A stretch of DNA of 64,000 nt from Trabulsiella odontotermitis (GTDB lineage Bacteria > Pseudomonadota > Gammaproteobacteria > Enterobacterales > Enterobacteriaceae): NCBI RefSeq assembly GCF_001297775.1, contig NZ_LIFX01000004.1, forward strand, positions 1-64,000, written 5' to 3'. Of this stretch, positions 53,791-63,254 are shown piece by piece. The stretch's first letter is position 1. Each line of letters begins with the position of its first letter. The notes under the pieces were generated by a model that saw only the letters and a program-made list of their open reading frames with translations, made no database searches and was not told the origin of the DNA. Both the position numbers and the translations under genes were made by a program.

Positions 53791-54610
53791 GAGCTACCCC
53801 ACGAAAATAGAGCGAAACGCAACCAGAATCGTTTGCGTCGTCATAAGGTTTTTGGCAAATCAGCGCCGTCAACGCGGGCAATGAGCTGGATGACGGGAAA
53901 TACACCCACGGGTATCGCTTGCAGTCCAGTCCCGTTTTGATGATGGTGGCTTTATTTTCCTGAAATGAGCTCCTGTCATCGATTTCATCTTCCCTGGAAT
54001 AGAAGTGGCAGCCGTTGCTGCTTTCGAACAGGGTGTAATGCTCAAACAACGAGTCGTCAGGCGTAAAAAGAGCAGCACTGTAGACGGCCAGCGCGCCAAG
54101 TAAAAAGGCCGCGACCATATGCAGCGCGGGCCATTTGTTATCACGCAGCACGCAGACCCGACGGCGGGGCTTCGCCAGCGATTTAACGATGCGCTGTGTA
54201 TCGGTGGCGTCCGGCGTGGTTTTCGGCTCGTAAAGGGCTTCCACCTGCGCCGTGTTGTGATATTCCTCAGCGCTGATGCGCACCACCTTCACGTTGCTCT
54301 CAATCTGAAAGCCCCGGCGCGACACCGTCGCGAGAATGGTTTTATCGGTTTCCCCCACGGTACGCAGCCCGCGACGGACGATAGAGATGTTCTGGTAAAG
54401 GGTATTGGTCGGCACCTGCACCAGTTCGTCAGGCCACACCTTTTCAAAAAAGGTCTGGTGCAATACCACACTGTGCGCCGCTTCCAGCAGCAACACCAGG
54501 CAACGGCTGGCCGGGCGGGTTAACAATACCGACAGTTCCGGCCTTGACAGGGAAGCCAGTTTGTTTTTTTCGGGTACAAACTCGATGTTATCGTCGATTA
54601 TCCAAAGCAT
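53783..54610 (-). CDS. ToxR/CadC-type membrane-anchored regulator (MarT/YqeI-like), copy B
   Basis: 275-aa paralogue of the regulator at 47995-48822, with the same winged helix (ASRCLVLLLEAAHSVVLHQT, NTLYQNISIVRRGLRTVGE, LATVSRRGFQI), a divergent linker, a membrane helix (about 172-194) and a short periplasmic tail with SSNGCHFYSREDEI. I start at ATG 54610 (MLWIIDDNIEF) to match copy A; the frame is open to 54676. Conservation is high in the DNA-binding half and lower in the linker. Confidence 0.82.
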   Translation of the reverse strand: MLWIIDDNIEFVPEKNKLASLSRPELSVLLTRPASRCLVLLLEAAHSVVLHQTFFEKVWPDELVQVPTNTLYQNISIVRRGLRTVGETDKTILATVSRRGFQIESNVKVVRISAEEYHNTAQVEALYEPKTTPDATDTQRIVKSLAKPRRRVCVLRDNKWPALHMVAAFLLGALAVYSAALFTPDDSLFEHYTLFESSNGCHFYSREDEIDDRSSFQENKATIIKTGLDCKRYPWVYFPSSSSLPALTALICQKPYDDANDSGCVSLYFRGVARD

Positions 54611-55106
54611 ACGTAAGTTACCGGCAGAGAAATAAACTTTGGGTGTAATCCCAAATACGAGTCGTGTAAGCGACATCCTTTTTCAACAGAGGACTGGTGT
54701 ATTAATAATTGATGTTAATCGCACCACATAAGAATCCAGGAATAACTATCAGATTCTGACTGACGAGAGATTAACAATAACTTCAAAAACTTCTCTTTAA
54801 TGTAACAAGCTCATTTTTCTGCATTTTTGTTACTTCCGGCAGTTATTGCTTAAATTTACTTCAGACATGTTTCGACTTTCAATATGTAATATAAGGAAAT
54901 CGTATTAAATAGGTGATTTAAGAAATAAATTCTTAGGAAAATACTTAGAAAGGTCAGGGATTACAGGAAATGTGCGAGATCACCGAATGGCGAGATATTA
55001 TCCTAAATCAGGAGTTGAGTTATTCCTGATATAAGATAAATTCTCGTTTTCAGGTGCAATTCGTGAGCAAAGGCAAGATGAGGGGGAAATATCGTGAGCA
55101 GAAAGA
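54611..55106. other. About 500 bases of AT-rich DNA upstream of regulator copy B
   Basis: Contains the promoter of the regulator gene on the minus strand; otherwise no gene, repeat or terminator until the putA terminator. The low G+C fits the idea that the regulator pair is an inserted module. Confidence 0.55.
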
Positions 55107-55134
55107 AACCCGGTAACTCATTCGTTACCGGGTT
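55107..55134 (-). terminator. Terminator of putA
   Basis: AACCCGGTAAC (55107-55117) / GTTACCGGGTT (55124-55134), perfect 11-bp stem with a 6-base loop, reading into TCTTTCT on the minus strand just after the putA stop. Confidence 0.85.
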
Positions 55135-55143
55135 AATAATAAC

Positions 55144-58100
55144 TTAGCCAATCGTCATCAGACTGGCATTACCGCCAGCCGCGGCGGTATTAATACTTAA
55201 CGAACGTTCATGATACAAACGTTCCAGCAGCAGATTGGTTTCACCGCGGGCAAACCCCTGTACCGAGACAATAGCCCCGTCACGCGCCGCGACCTGTTCG
55301 CACAATTCACGCAGTTGATCGGAATCACCGTGGTAAATCACCGCGTCAAAGTGCTGTGCCATCAGCACGTCAGGCTTCGCCAACCGAACGCGTTCAGCCA
55401 CTGCTTTTGGCAACTGTTTCACCAGCGCGCGTTGCAGCGGCTCATCCGGCCACAGCACTTCGCTGCCGACCGCCGTCACCGCGGCTAACTGTACCAGCGC
55501 ATCGTCGTCGTTATCGGCCACGCACAGCACGCATTCGCGCGGCACGAAGGTGAGGGTGTTGCGCTCACCGGTCGGCCCTGGCAACAGGCGCTGCGTCCCG
55601 GCCTGCGCCAGGTCGCCATACTGCTGGCAGAGCGCATGCAGCGACGGGCGGTTTTCTGCCCACTGCGTCAGGGCCAGCAGCGGTTTTTCCAGCAGCGCTT
55701 TCAGTTGGGTATCCACCGCGTATTCCGCATCCTGACGGGCGAGGGTTTTCGCCAGCGCCGTTTCCGGGCGGCTCGACAACAGACGGTAAAGATAGAGCGG
55801 GCCGCCCGCTTTTGGCCCGGTTCCCGACAGCCCTTCGCCGCCGAACGGCTGCACGCCAACCACTGCGCCAACCATGTTGCGGTTGACGTACAGGTTGCCG
55901 ACGTGGGCGTTGCCGGTCACCTGGGCGATGGTCTCGTCAATACGGGTATGTACGCCAAGCGTCAGGCCATAACCGGCCGCATTGATCTGCGCCAGCAACT
56001 GATCCAGCTCGTTGCGGCGGTAGCGCACGACGTGCAGTACCGGGCCAAAGACCTCTTTTTTCATCTCGTCGAAACTGTCGAGTTCAATCAGCGTCGGCGG
56101 AACAAAGGTACCGCTGGTCCATTCGCGGGCATCTTCGCCGTTGTCAAACGCCGCCTGGAAGACGTTGCGGCCTTTGGCGCGCAGGGTCTGAATATGCTGC
56201 TCGATATTGGCTTTGGCTTCCGCGTCGATCACCGGCCCGATGTCGGTCGTCAGACGGCCAGGGTTACCCATCCGGCATTCCGCCATCGCACCACGTAACA
56301 TGGTCAGGGTGTGGTCAGCGACCTCTTCCTGTAAACACAGTACACGCAGGGCTGAGCAGCGCTGACCGGCGCTGTCGAACGCCGAGGCCAGCACGTCGAT
56401 CACCACCTGTTCGGTCAGCGCGGACGAATCCACAATCATCGCGTTCAGACCGCCGGTTTCGGCAATCAGCGGCGTCGGGCGGCCCTGTGCGTCGAGGCGG
56501 CTGGCGATATTGCGCTGCAACAGCGAGGCGACTTCTGTCGAGCCGGTAAACATCACGCCACGTACGCGGTTGTCGGCGGTCAGTTGCGCGCCGACGGTTT
56601 CACCGCGCCCCGGCAACAGCTGGATCACGCCTGCCGGAACACCGGCTTCGCGCAGAATGGCAATGCCCTGAGCGGCGATAAGCGGCGTCTGCTCCGCGGG
56701 TTTCGCCAGCACGCTGTTGCCCGCCGCCAGTGCCGCGGCAATCTGGCCGGTGAAGATCGCCAGCGGGAAGTTCCACGGGCTGATACACACCACCGGGCCT
56801 AACGGGCGATGGGTTTCGTTATCAAAATCGTGGCGCACCTGCCCGGCGTAATAGTGGAGGAAATCCACCGCTTCACGCACTTCGGCAATCGCGTTGCTGA
56901 AGGTTTTCCCGGCTTCACGCACCAGAATGCCCATCAGCTGCTGCATCTGGCCTTCCATCAGCACAGCGGCGCGTTCTAGGATGGCGGCACGTTCTTCCGG
57001 CGGCGTCGCGAACCAGATAGGCGCGTTGCTCACTGCGCTGTTCAGTGCCTGTTCGACTTCGCTTTCGCTGGCTTCACGCACATAACCAACCCGGTCTTTC
57101 GGCTCTGCCGGGTTGATCACGGGCGTCAGTTCGCCGTCTTCCACCGGATGTTCCAGCATCGGCAGCGCCTGCCATTTCTGCAACGCGCTGTTCAGCAGTG
57201 AAGAGGAGAGGGAGGCGAGACGGTGCTCGTTCGCCAGATCCAGCCCCGCCGAGTTGGCGCGCCCTTTGCCGTACAGATCGCGCGGCAGCGGGATTTTCGG
57301 ATGCGGCAGACCCGGCTGGCCTTCCTGCGCCGCCAGTTTTTCCACGGCGTCCACCGGATCAGCAACCAGCTCGTCCAGCGGCAGGGTGTTATCGGCGATA
57401 CGGTTCACAAACGAGGTGTTGGCACCGTTTTCCAGCAGACGACGCACCAGATACGCCAGCAGCGTTTCATGCGTCCCCACCGGCGCATAAATGCGGCACG
57501 GGCGGTTCAGTTTGCCGTCCGCCACTTTGCCTACCACCTGTTCGTACAGCGGTTCACCCATGCCGTGCAGACACTGGAACTCATACTGACCCGGATAGTA
57601 GTTCTGCCCTGCGAGCTGGTAAATCGCCGCCAGGGTATGGGCGTTATGGGTGGCGAACTGCGGGTAAATCAGGTTCGGCACGCCGAGCAGTTTTTTCGCA
57701 CAGGCAATATAGGAAACGTCGGTGTAGACCTTACGGGTGTAAACCGGATAACCCTCCAGCCCTTCCATCTGCGCGCGTTTGATTTCGCTGTCCCAGTAAG
57801 CGCCTTTCACGAGGCGGATCATCAGGCGACGGCGGCTGCGGGTGGCAAGATCAATCAGGTAATCAATCACGAACGGGCAGCGTTTCTGGTATGCCTGAAT
57901 GACGAAACCGATGCCGTTCCAGCCAGCCAGTTCCGGCTCAAAGCACAGTTTTTCCAGCAGGTCGAGGGAGATCTCCAGCCGGTCAGCTTCTTCGGCATCG
58001 ATGTTAATGCCGATGTCGTACTGGCGCGCGAGCAGGGTTAATGACTTCAGGCGCGGGTAAAGTTCGTCCATCACCCGGTTGTACTGCGCGCGGCTGTAGC

Positions 58101-59106
58101 GCGGGTGCAGCGCCGACAGTTTAATGGAAATGCCCGGCCCTTCATAAATGCCGCGACCGTTCGACGCCTTACCAATGGCATGAATGGCCTGCTGATAAGA
58201 AACCATATACGCCTGCGCATCGGCGGCGGTCAGCGCCGCTTCGCCCAGCATGTCGTAGGAGTAACGGAAACCTTTTTCTTCCAGTTTACGGGCGTTGGCC
58301 AACGCTTCGGCGATGGTTTCCCCGGTGACGAACTGCTCACCCATCAGGCGCATCGCCATATCCACACCTTTGCGGATCAGCGGCTCGCCGCTCTTGCCGA
58401 TGATGCGGTTCAGCGAACGCGACAGGCTGGCTTCGTTATGCGTCGATACCAGTTTGCCGGTAAACAGCAGGCCCCAGGTGGCGGCGTTAACGAACAGTGA
58501 CGGGCTGCGGCCAATGTGTGACTGCCAGTTACCGTTGCTGATTTTGTCGCGGATCAGCGCATCGCGAGTGGCTTTATCAGGAATACGCAGCAGCGCTTCG
58601 GCAAGGCACATCAGCGCCACGCCTTCCTGAGAGGAGAGGGAGAATTCCTGCAACAGGCTCTGCACCATACCGGCGCGACCGCTGGCGGTTTTCTGGTTAC
58701 GCAGTTTTTCTGCCAGCTGATACGCCAGCTTGTGCGCCTGTTCCGCTACATTTTGCGGAAGACGCGCCTGCTCGAGCAGCATCGGCACCGCATCTGTTTC
58801 GGCACGACGCCAGGCGGCGGTGATGTTCGCGCGGGTGACGGACTGCGGCAGGATCTGCTCGGCAAATTCGAGGAAAGGCTGGTGTGTTTCATCGACCGGC
58901 GCGGCCGCGTCTTCGCTTTCGTTGGCGGCGCCAGAGAGCAGCGCAGGCAGCTCCGGCAGGGCATCGTCGTTATCCAGTCTTTCGAGATAGTTAAAAATCG
59001 CCTGCTTAATTAACCAGTGCGGTGTGCGATCGATTCGGGTTGCGGCCGCTTTAATGCGTTCGCGGGTGGCGTCGTCAAGCTTAACCCCCATGGTGGTGGT
59101 GCCCAT
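55144..59106 (-). CDS. putA: PutA, trifunctional proline utilisation flavoenzyme and repressor
   Basis: 1320-aa protein oxidising proline to glutamate. Residues 1-47 are the ribbon-helix-helix DNA-binding domain (VKLDDATRERIKAAATRID, PHWLIKQAIFNYLE), which represses put genes when proline is absent. Proline dehydrogenase with FAD occupies about 260-610 (GPGISIKLSALHPRY, RRLMIRLVKGAYWDSEI). P5C/aldehyde dehydrogenase occupies about 650-1130, with ETGGLNAMIVDSS and the catalytic cysteine in GQRCSALR. The C-terminal region completes the usual Enterobacteria length. Divergent from putP across the shared control region. Confidence 0.98.
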   Translation of the reverse strand: MGTTTMGVKLDDATRERIKAAATRIDRTPHWLIKQAIFNYLERLDNDDALPELPALLSGAANESEDAAAPVDETHQPFLEFAEQILPQSVTRANITAAWRRAETDAVPMLLEQARLPQNVAEQAHKLAYQLAEKLRNQKTASGRAGMVQSLLQEFSLSSQEGVALMCLAEALLRIPDKATRDALIRDKISNGNWQSHIGRSPSLFVNAATWGLLFTGKLVSTHNEASLSRSLNRIIGKSGEPLIRKGVDMAMRLMGEQFVTGETIAEALANARKLEEKGFRYSYDMLGEAALTAADAQAYMVSYQQAIHAIGKASNGRGIYEGPGISIKLSALHPRYSRAQYNRVMDELYPRLKSLTLLARQYDIGINIDAEEADRLEISLDLLEKLCFEPELAGWNGIGFVIQAYQKRCPFVIDYLIDLATRSRRRLMIRLVKGAYWDSEIKRAQMEGLEGYPVYTRKVYTDVSYIACAKKLLGVPNLIYPQFATHNAHTLAAIYQLAGQNYYPGQYEFQCLHGMGEPLYEQVVGKVADGKLNRPCRIYAPVGTHETLLAYLVRRLLENGANTSFVNRIADNTLPLDELVADPVDAVEKLAAQEGQPGLPHPKIPLPRDLYGKGRANSAGLDLANEHRLASLSSSLLNSALQKWQALPMLEHPVEDGELTPVINPAEPKDRVGYVREASESEVEQALNSAVSNAPIWFATPPEERAAILERAAVLMEGQMQQLMGILVREAGKTFSNAIAEVREAVDFLHYYAGQVRHDFDNETHRPLGPVVCISPWNFPLAIFTGQIAAALAAGNSVLAKPAEQTPLIAAQGIAILREAGVPAGVIQLLPGRGETVGAQLTADNRVRGVMFTGSTEVASLLQRNIASRLDAQGRPTPLIAETGGLNAMIVDSSALTEQVVIDVLASAFDSAGQRCSALRVLCLQEEVADHTLTMLRGAMAECRMGNPGRLTTDIGPVIDAEAKANIEQHIQTLRAKGRNVFQAAFDNGEDAREWTSGTFVPPTLIELDSFDEMKKEVFGPVLHVVRYRRNELDQLLAQINAAGYGLTLGVHTRIDETIAQVTGNAHVGNLYVNRNMVGAVVGVQPFGGEGLSGTGPKAGGPLYLYRLLSSRPETALAKTLARQDAEYAVDTQLKALLEKPLLALTQWAENRPSLHALCQQYGDLAQAGTQRLLPGPTGERNTLTFVPRECVLCVADNDDDALVQLAAVTAVGSEVLWPDEPLQRALVKQLPKAVAERVRLAKPDVLMAQHFDAVIYHGDSDQLRELCEQVAARDGAIVSVQGFARGETNLLLERLYHERSLSINTAAAGGNASLMTIG

Positions 59107-59518
59107 TGCCGTTCACTCCTGTGTCTGTTATTTGTGTACTTTTATTTGGTTACGCAGAAATATCTATCATGTTGCAACTTTGTGCAACCTTGTTAATTGT
59201 GACTTGAGTAGCAAGCTTAAAAATGAATGAAATGTTAATAACAAAAGAAAAATAAAAACGACGATTAACAGAACGCAAAACGTTTCCATGCGCTACTTAA
59301 CAAAAATAAAAGGTGCAACTGTGAGAAGTGTGAGCGAGTGCAACCTATGCTAATTTAGCTCAGGGAGCAGGGTACAATCGTTGTAAATGATGTGTTAAAT
59401 CGTTTGTGAAATTTTAAAGCTTCGGTCAGGATACGGTCCCCCTGACAGTCACAGAATCATCACTCCGTTCCGGTGATGGCACATAACGGCGAATAAAAAA
59501 GAGTTCTGGAGAGGTTTA
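59107..59518. promoter_or_regulatory. put control region with PutA half-sites
   Basis: 412-base divergent putA-putP region. Copies of the PutA recognition hexamer GTTGCA, or its complement TGCAAC, occur at 59171-59176 (overlapping 59173-59178 to make GTTGCAAC), 59183-59188, 59314-59319 and 59339-59344. They form two groups, one near putA and one in the middle, consistent with looping or dual repression by PutA. Confidence 0.85.
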
Positions 59519-61027
59519 ATGGCTATTAGTACACCGATGCTGGTGACGTTTTGCGTCTATATCTTTGGCATGCTTTTAATCGGGTTTATTGCGTGGCGCT
59601 CCACGAAAAACTTTGATGATTATATTCTTGGCGGTCGCAGTCTCGGTCCGTTCGTGACAGCGTTGTCGGCCGGGGCGTCTGACATGAGCGGCTGGCTGCT
59701 GATGGGCCTGCCGGGCGCGATTTTCATCTCCGGGATCTCCGAAAGCTGGATTGCCATCGGCCTGACGGTCGGGGCATGGATCAACTGGAAACTGGTGGCC
59801 GGTCGCCTTCGCGTCCACACCGAAGTGAACAACAATGCCCTGACGCTGCCGGACTATTTCACCGGCCGTTTTGAAGACAGCAGCCGCGTGCTGCGCATCA
59901 TCTCCGCGCTGGTCATTCTGCTGTTCTTCACTATATATTGTGCCTCCGGGATTGTCGCCGGTGCGCGTCTGTTCGAAAGCACCTTCGGGCTGAGCTACGA
60001 AACGGCGCTGTGGGCCGGTGCGGCAGCCACCATCATCTATACCTTCATCGGCGGCTTCCTCGCCGTCAGCTGGACCGACACCGTGCAGGCCAGCCTGATG
60101 ATTTTCGCGCTGATCCTGACCCCGGTCATCGTTATTCTGACCGTCGGCGGCTTCGGCGATTCGCTGGAAGTGATCAAACAGAAAAGCATCGAAAACGTCG
60201 ACATGCTGAAAGGGCTGAATTTCGTCGCCATCATCTCGCTGATGGGCTGGGGGCTGGGCTACTTCGGGCAGCCGCACATTCTGGCGCGCTTCATGGCGGC
60301 GGATTCGCACCACAGCATCGTGCATGCCCGTCGTATCAGCATGACCTGGATGATCCTGTGCCTGGCCGGTGCGGTATCGGTCGGTTTCTTCGGCATTGCT
60401 TACTTCAGCAACAACCCGTCACTGGCAGGTGCGGTGAACCAGAACGCCGAGCGCGTGTTCATCGAGCTGGCGCAGATCCTGTTTAACCCGTGGATTGCCG
60501 GTATTCTGCTGTCAGCGATTCTGGCGGCGGTGATGTCGACTCTGAGCTGTCAGTTGCTGGTCTGCTCCAGCGCCATTACTGAAGATCTCTACAAAGCGTT
60601 CCTGCGTAAAGGCGCGAGCCAGCAAGAACTGGTATGGGTCGGGCGCGTGATGGTGCTGGTGGTCGCGCTGGTGGCGATTGCCCTGGCCGCGAACCCGGCA
60701 AACCGCGTACTGGGGCTGGTGAGTTACGCCTGGGCGGGCTTCGGCGCGGCCTTTGGTCCGGTGGTGCTGTTCTCGGTGATGTGGTCCCGCATGACCCGCA
60801 ACGGCGCGCTGGCCGGGATGATCATCGGCGCGGTGACCGTCATCGTCTGGAAACAGTTCGGCTGGCTGGGTCTGTACGAGATTATCCCTGGCTTTATCTT
60901 TGGCAGCATTGGCATCGTGGTGTTCAGCCTGCTGGGTAAAGCGCCGTCAACGTCCATGCAGCAGCGTTTCGCACAGGCCGATGCGCATTACCGCTCTGCG
61001 CCACCGCCGCGTTTACAGGCGGAATAA
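59519..61027 (+). CDS. putP: Sodium/proline symporter PutP
   Basis: 502-aa high-affinity Na+/proline symporter of the SSS family (13 TM helices, LeuT fold). The Na+/substrate site region GGRSLGPFVTALSAGASDMSGW (split at about 38-59, including Asp55 and Ser57) and family motif GYFGQPHILARFMA are intact. AGAGG site seven bases before ATG 59519. Shares the control region with putA. Confidence 0.98.
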   Translation: MAISTPMLVTFCVYIFGMLLIGFIAWRSTKNFDDYILGGRSLGPFVTALSAGASDMSGWLLMGLPGAIFISGISESWIAIGLTVGAWINWKLVAGRLRVHTEVNNNALTLPDYFTGRFEDSSRVLRIISALVILLFFTIYCASGIVAGARLFESTFGLSYETALWAGAAATIIYTFIGGFLAVSWTDTVQASLMIFALILTPVIVILTVGGFGDSLEVIKQKSIENVDMLKGLNFVAIISLMGWGLGYFGQPHILARFMAADSHHSIVHARRISMTWMILCLAGAVSVGFFGIAYFSNNPSLAGAVNQNAERVFIELAQILFNPWIAGILLSAILAAVMSTLSCQLLVCSSAITEDLYKAFLRKGASQQELVWVGRVMVLVVALVAIALAANPANRVLGLVSYAWAGFGAAFGPVVLFSVMWSRMTRNGALAGMIIGAVTVIVWKQFGWLGLYEIIPGFIFGSIGIVVFSLLGKAPSTSMQQRFAQADAHYRSAPPPRLQAE

Positions 61028-61151
61028 TCCTCCGGAAAATCATCCTGAGCCTGGTTTTCGGGCTCAGGAATTTCTCTCCTGAATCCATCCCCATGTAATT
61101 TTTACATCCTGTCATCATTCTCACGACATTTTACTTGTGTTTATTTGCTGC

Positions 61152-61170
61152 GTAATGATAATCGCTATCA
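61152..61170. promoter_or_regulatory. Fur box upstream of efeUOB
   Basis: CGTAATGATAATCGCTATC agrees with the 19-base Fur consensus GATAATGATAATCATTATC at 15 positions, 57 bases before efeU. Iron-replete repression of the operon is expected. Confidence 0.82.
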
Positions 61171-61227
61171 CTAAGATTTACTTTTCTTTGCACCAGCTGA
61201 CCGTGATTCACATTTAAGGACATCGGC

Positions 61228-62061
61228 ATGTTTGTTCCATTTCTCATTATGTTACGTGAAGGACTTGAGGCGGCGCTTATCGTCAGCCTGATCGCCAGTT
61301 ATCTGAAGCGCACCCAACGTGGTCGCTGGATTGGCGTAATGTGGATCGGTGTGTTTCTCGCCGCGGCGCTGTGCCTCGGTTTAGGCATCTTCATCAACGA
61401 AACCACGGGCGAGTTCCCGCAAAAAGAGCAGGAGCTGTTTGAAGGGCTGGTGGCGCTGATCGCGGTCGTCATCCTGACGTGGATGGTGTTCTGGATGCGC
61501 AAAGTCTCCCGCAACGTCAAAAAACAGCTGGAAGAGGCGGTGGATAACGCGCTGCAAAAAGGCAATCACCACGGCTGGGCGTTAATCCTGATGGTTTTTT
61601 TCGCCGTGGCGCGTGAAGGGCTGGAGTCAGTGTTCTTCCTGCTGGCGGCGTTCCAGCAGGATGTCGGCATCTGGCCGCCGCTGGGGGCGATGCTTGGGCT
61701 GGCGACGGCGGTGGTGCTCGGTTTCCTGCTTTACTGGGGCGGCATCCGGCTCAATCTTGGTGCGTTCTTCAAATGGACCAGCCTGTTTATTTTGCTGGTG
61801 GCGGCCGGGCTGGCGGCGGGGGCGATCCGCGCCTTCCATGAAGCCGGGCTGTGGAACAACTTCCAGCAGGTGGCGTTCGATTTCAGCAATGTGCTTTCCA
61901 CCCATTCTCTGACCGGCACGCTGATGGAAGGCATTTTCGGCTACCAGGAAGCGCCGAGCGTCAGCGAAGTGGCGGTTTACTTTATTTATTTGATTCCGGC
62001 GCTGGTGCTGTTCGCACTGCCGCCGCGTGCCGGTACGACAGCGTCCCGTACAGCACCCTGA
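61228..62061 (+). CDS. efeU: Ferrous iron permease EfeU (Ftr1 family)
   Basis: 277-aa inner-membrane iron permease with seven helices. The two REGLE iron-binding motifs (REGLEAALI at residue 10 and REGLESVFF at about 130) are present. The gene is full length and in frame, unlike E. coli K-12, where efeU is broken by a frameshift. First gene of the acid-induced, Fur- and CpxAR-regulated efeUOB operon. Confidence 0.97.
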   Translation: MFVPFLIMLREGLEAALIVSLIASYLKRTQRGRWIGVMWIGVFLAAALCLGLGIFINETTGEFPQKEQELFEGLVALIAVVILTWMVFWMRKVSRNVKKQLEEAVDNALQKGNHHGWALILMVFFAVAREGLESVFFLLAAFQQDVGIWPPLGAMLGLATAVVLGFLLYWGGIRLNLGAFFKWTSLFILLVAAGLAAGAIRAFHEAGLWNNFQQVAFDFSNVLSTHSLTGTLMEGIFGYQEAPSVSEVAVYFIYLIPALVLFALPPRAGTTASRTAP

Positions 62062-62118
62062 TGTCATTCGACGCATTACACCATTTAGTTACAACATACT
62101 TATTGAAAGGGATAGGTC

Positions 62119-63249
62119 ATGACAACTAACTTCCGCCGTAGTGCGCTGCAAGTGGGTATTGCTGCGCTGTTCGCCTCTGCTTTTGCCGCTCAGGCTGCGG
62201 ATATTCCGCAGGTAAAAGTCACCGTCAACGACAAACAGTGTGAGCCGATAAGCATCACCGTCAATGCCGGTAAAACGCAGTTCATCATCCAGAACCACAG
62301 TCAGAAAGCGCTGGAATGGGAAATCCTCAAAGGCGTGATGGTGGTGGAAGAGCGTGAAAACATCGCGCCGGGATTCACCCAGAAGATGACGGCCAACCTG
62401 CAGCCTGGCGAATATGACATGACCTGTGGCCTGCTGACCAACCCGAAAGGCAAGCTGATTGTGAAGGGCGAAGCAACAGCGGCTGACGCTGCCAAAGCGA
62501 ATGCCGTGCTGAGCCTCGGCGAGGCGATCACCAGCTATAAAACCTACGTCACCGCTGAAACCGCAGAACTGGTCAACGGTACTAAAGCCTTTACCGATGC
62601 CGTGAAAGCCGGGGACATCGAAAAAGCGAAAGCGCTGTACGCACCGACCCGCCAGCACTACGAGCGCATCGAACCGATCGCCGAACTGTTCTCTGACCTT
62701 GACGGCAGCATCGACGCCCGTGAAGACGATTATGAGCAGAAAGCGGACGACCCGAAATTCACCGGTTTCCACCGTCTCGAAAAAGCGCTGTTTGGCGACA
62801 ACACCACCAAAGGGATGGAACAGTACGCCACGCAACTGAACACCGACGTGCTTGAACTGCAAAAACGCATCAGCGAACTGGCATTCCCGCCATCAAAAGT
62901 GGTGGGCGGCGCGGCCGGGCTGATTGAAGAAGTGGCCGCCAGCAAAATCAGCGGTGAAGAAGATCGCTACAGCCACACTGACCTGTGGGACTTCCAGGCC
63001 AACATCGATGGCGCGCAGAAAATTGTCGACCTGCTGCGTCCGCAACTGCAAAAAGAGAACAGCGCGCTGCTGGCGAAAGTCGATGCCAACTTCAAAAAAG
63101 TGGACGCGATCCTGGCGAAGTATCGCACCAAAGACGGTTACGAAACTTACGACAAACTGACCAGCGCTGACCGCAACGCGCTGAAAGGGCCGATCACTAC
63201 CCTGGCGGAAGACCTTGCACAGCTGCGTGGGATCCTGGGGCTGGACTAA
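62119..63249 (+). CDS. efeO: Periplasmic iron-uptake protein EfeO
   Basis: 376-aa periplasmic protein. Signal peptide to about residue 26 (AAQAA). N-terminal cupredoxin-like domain (about 27-120, with Cys in DKQCEPISI and the EYDMTCGLL loop), then the C-terminal M75 peptidase-like domain with the HxxE-type iron site in the helix containing [14 protein letters not shown]. It delivers iron to EfeU. 57 bases after efeU and five bases before efeB. Confidence 0.96.
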   Translation: MTTNFRRSALQVGIAALFASAFAAQAADIPQVKVTVNDKQCEPISITVNAGKTQFIIQNHSQKALEWEILKGVMVVEERENIAPGFTQKMTANLQPGEYDMTCGLLTNPKGKLIVKGEATAADAAKANAVLSLGEAITSYKTYVTAETAELVNGTKAFTDAVKAGDIEKAKALYAPTRQHYERIEPIAELFSDLDGSIDAREDDYEQKADDPKFTGFHRLEKALFGDNTTKGMEQYATQLNTDVLELQKRISELAFPPSKVVGGAAGLIEEVAASKISGEEDRYSHTDLWDFQANIDGAQKIVDLLRPQLQKENSALLAKVDANFKKVDAILAKYRTKDGYETYDKLTSADRNALKGPITTLAEDLAQLRGILGLD

Positions 63250-63254
63250 GCATC

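Noticed and set aside
57223-58041. 272-codon ORF on the plus strand
   Set aside because: Antisense shadow of putA; composition is Arg/Gln-rich without domain features.
61228-62061. Possible efeU frameshift as in E. coli K-12
   Set aside because: The frame is continuous over 277 codons with both REGLE motifs, so the gene is intact here.
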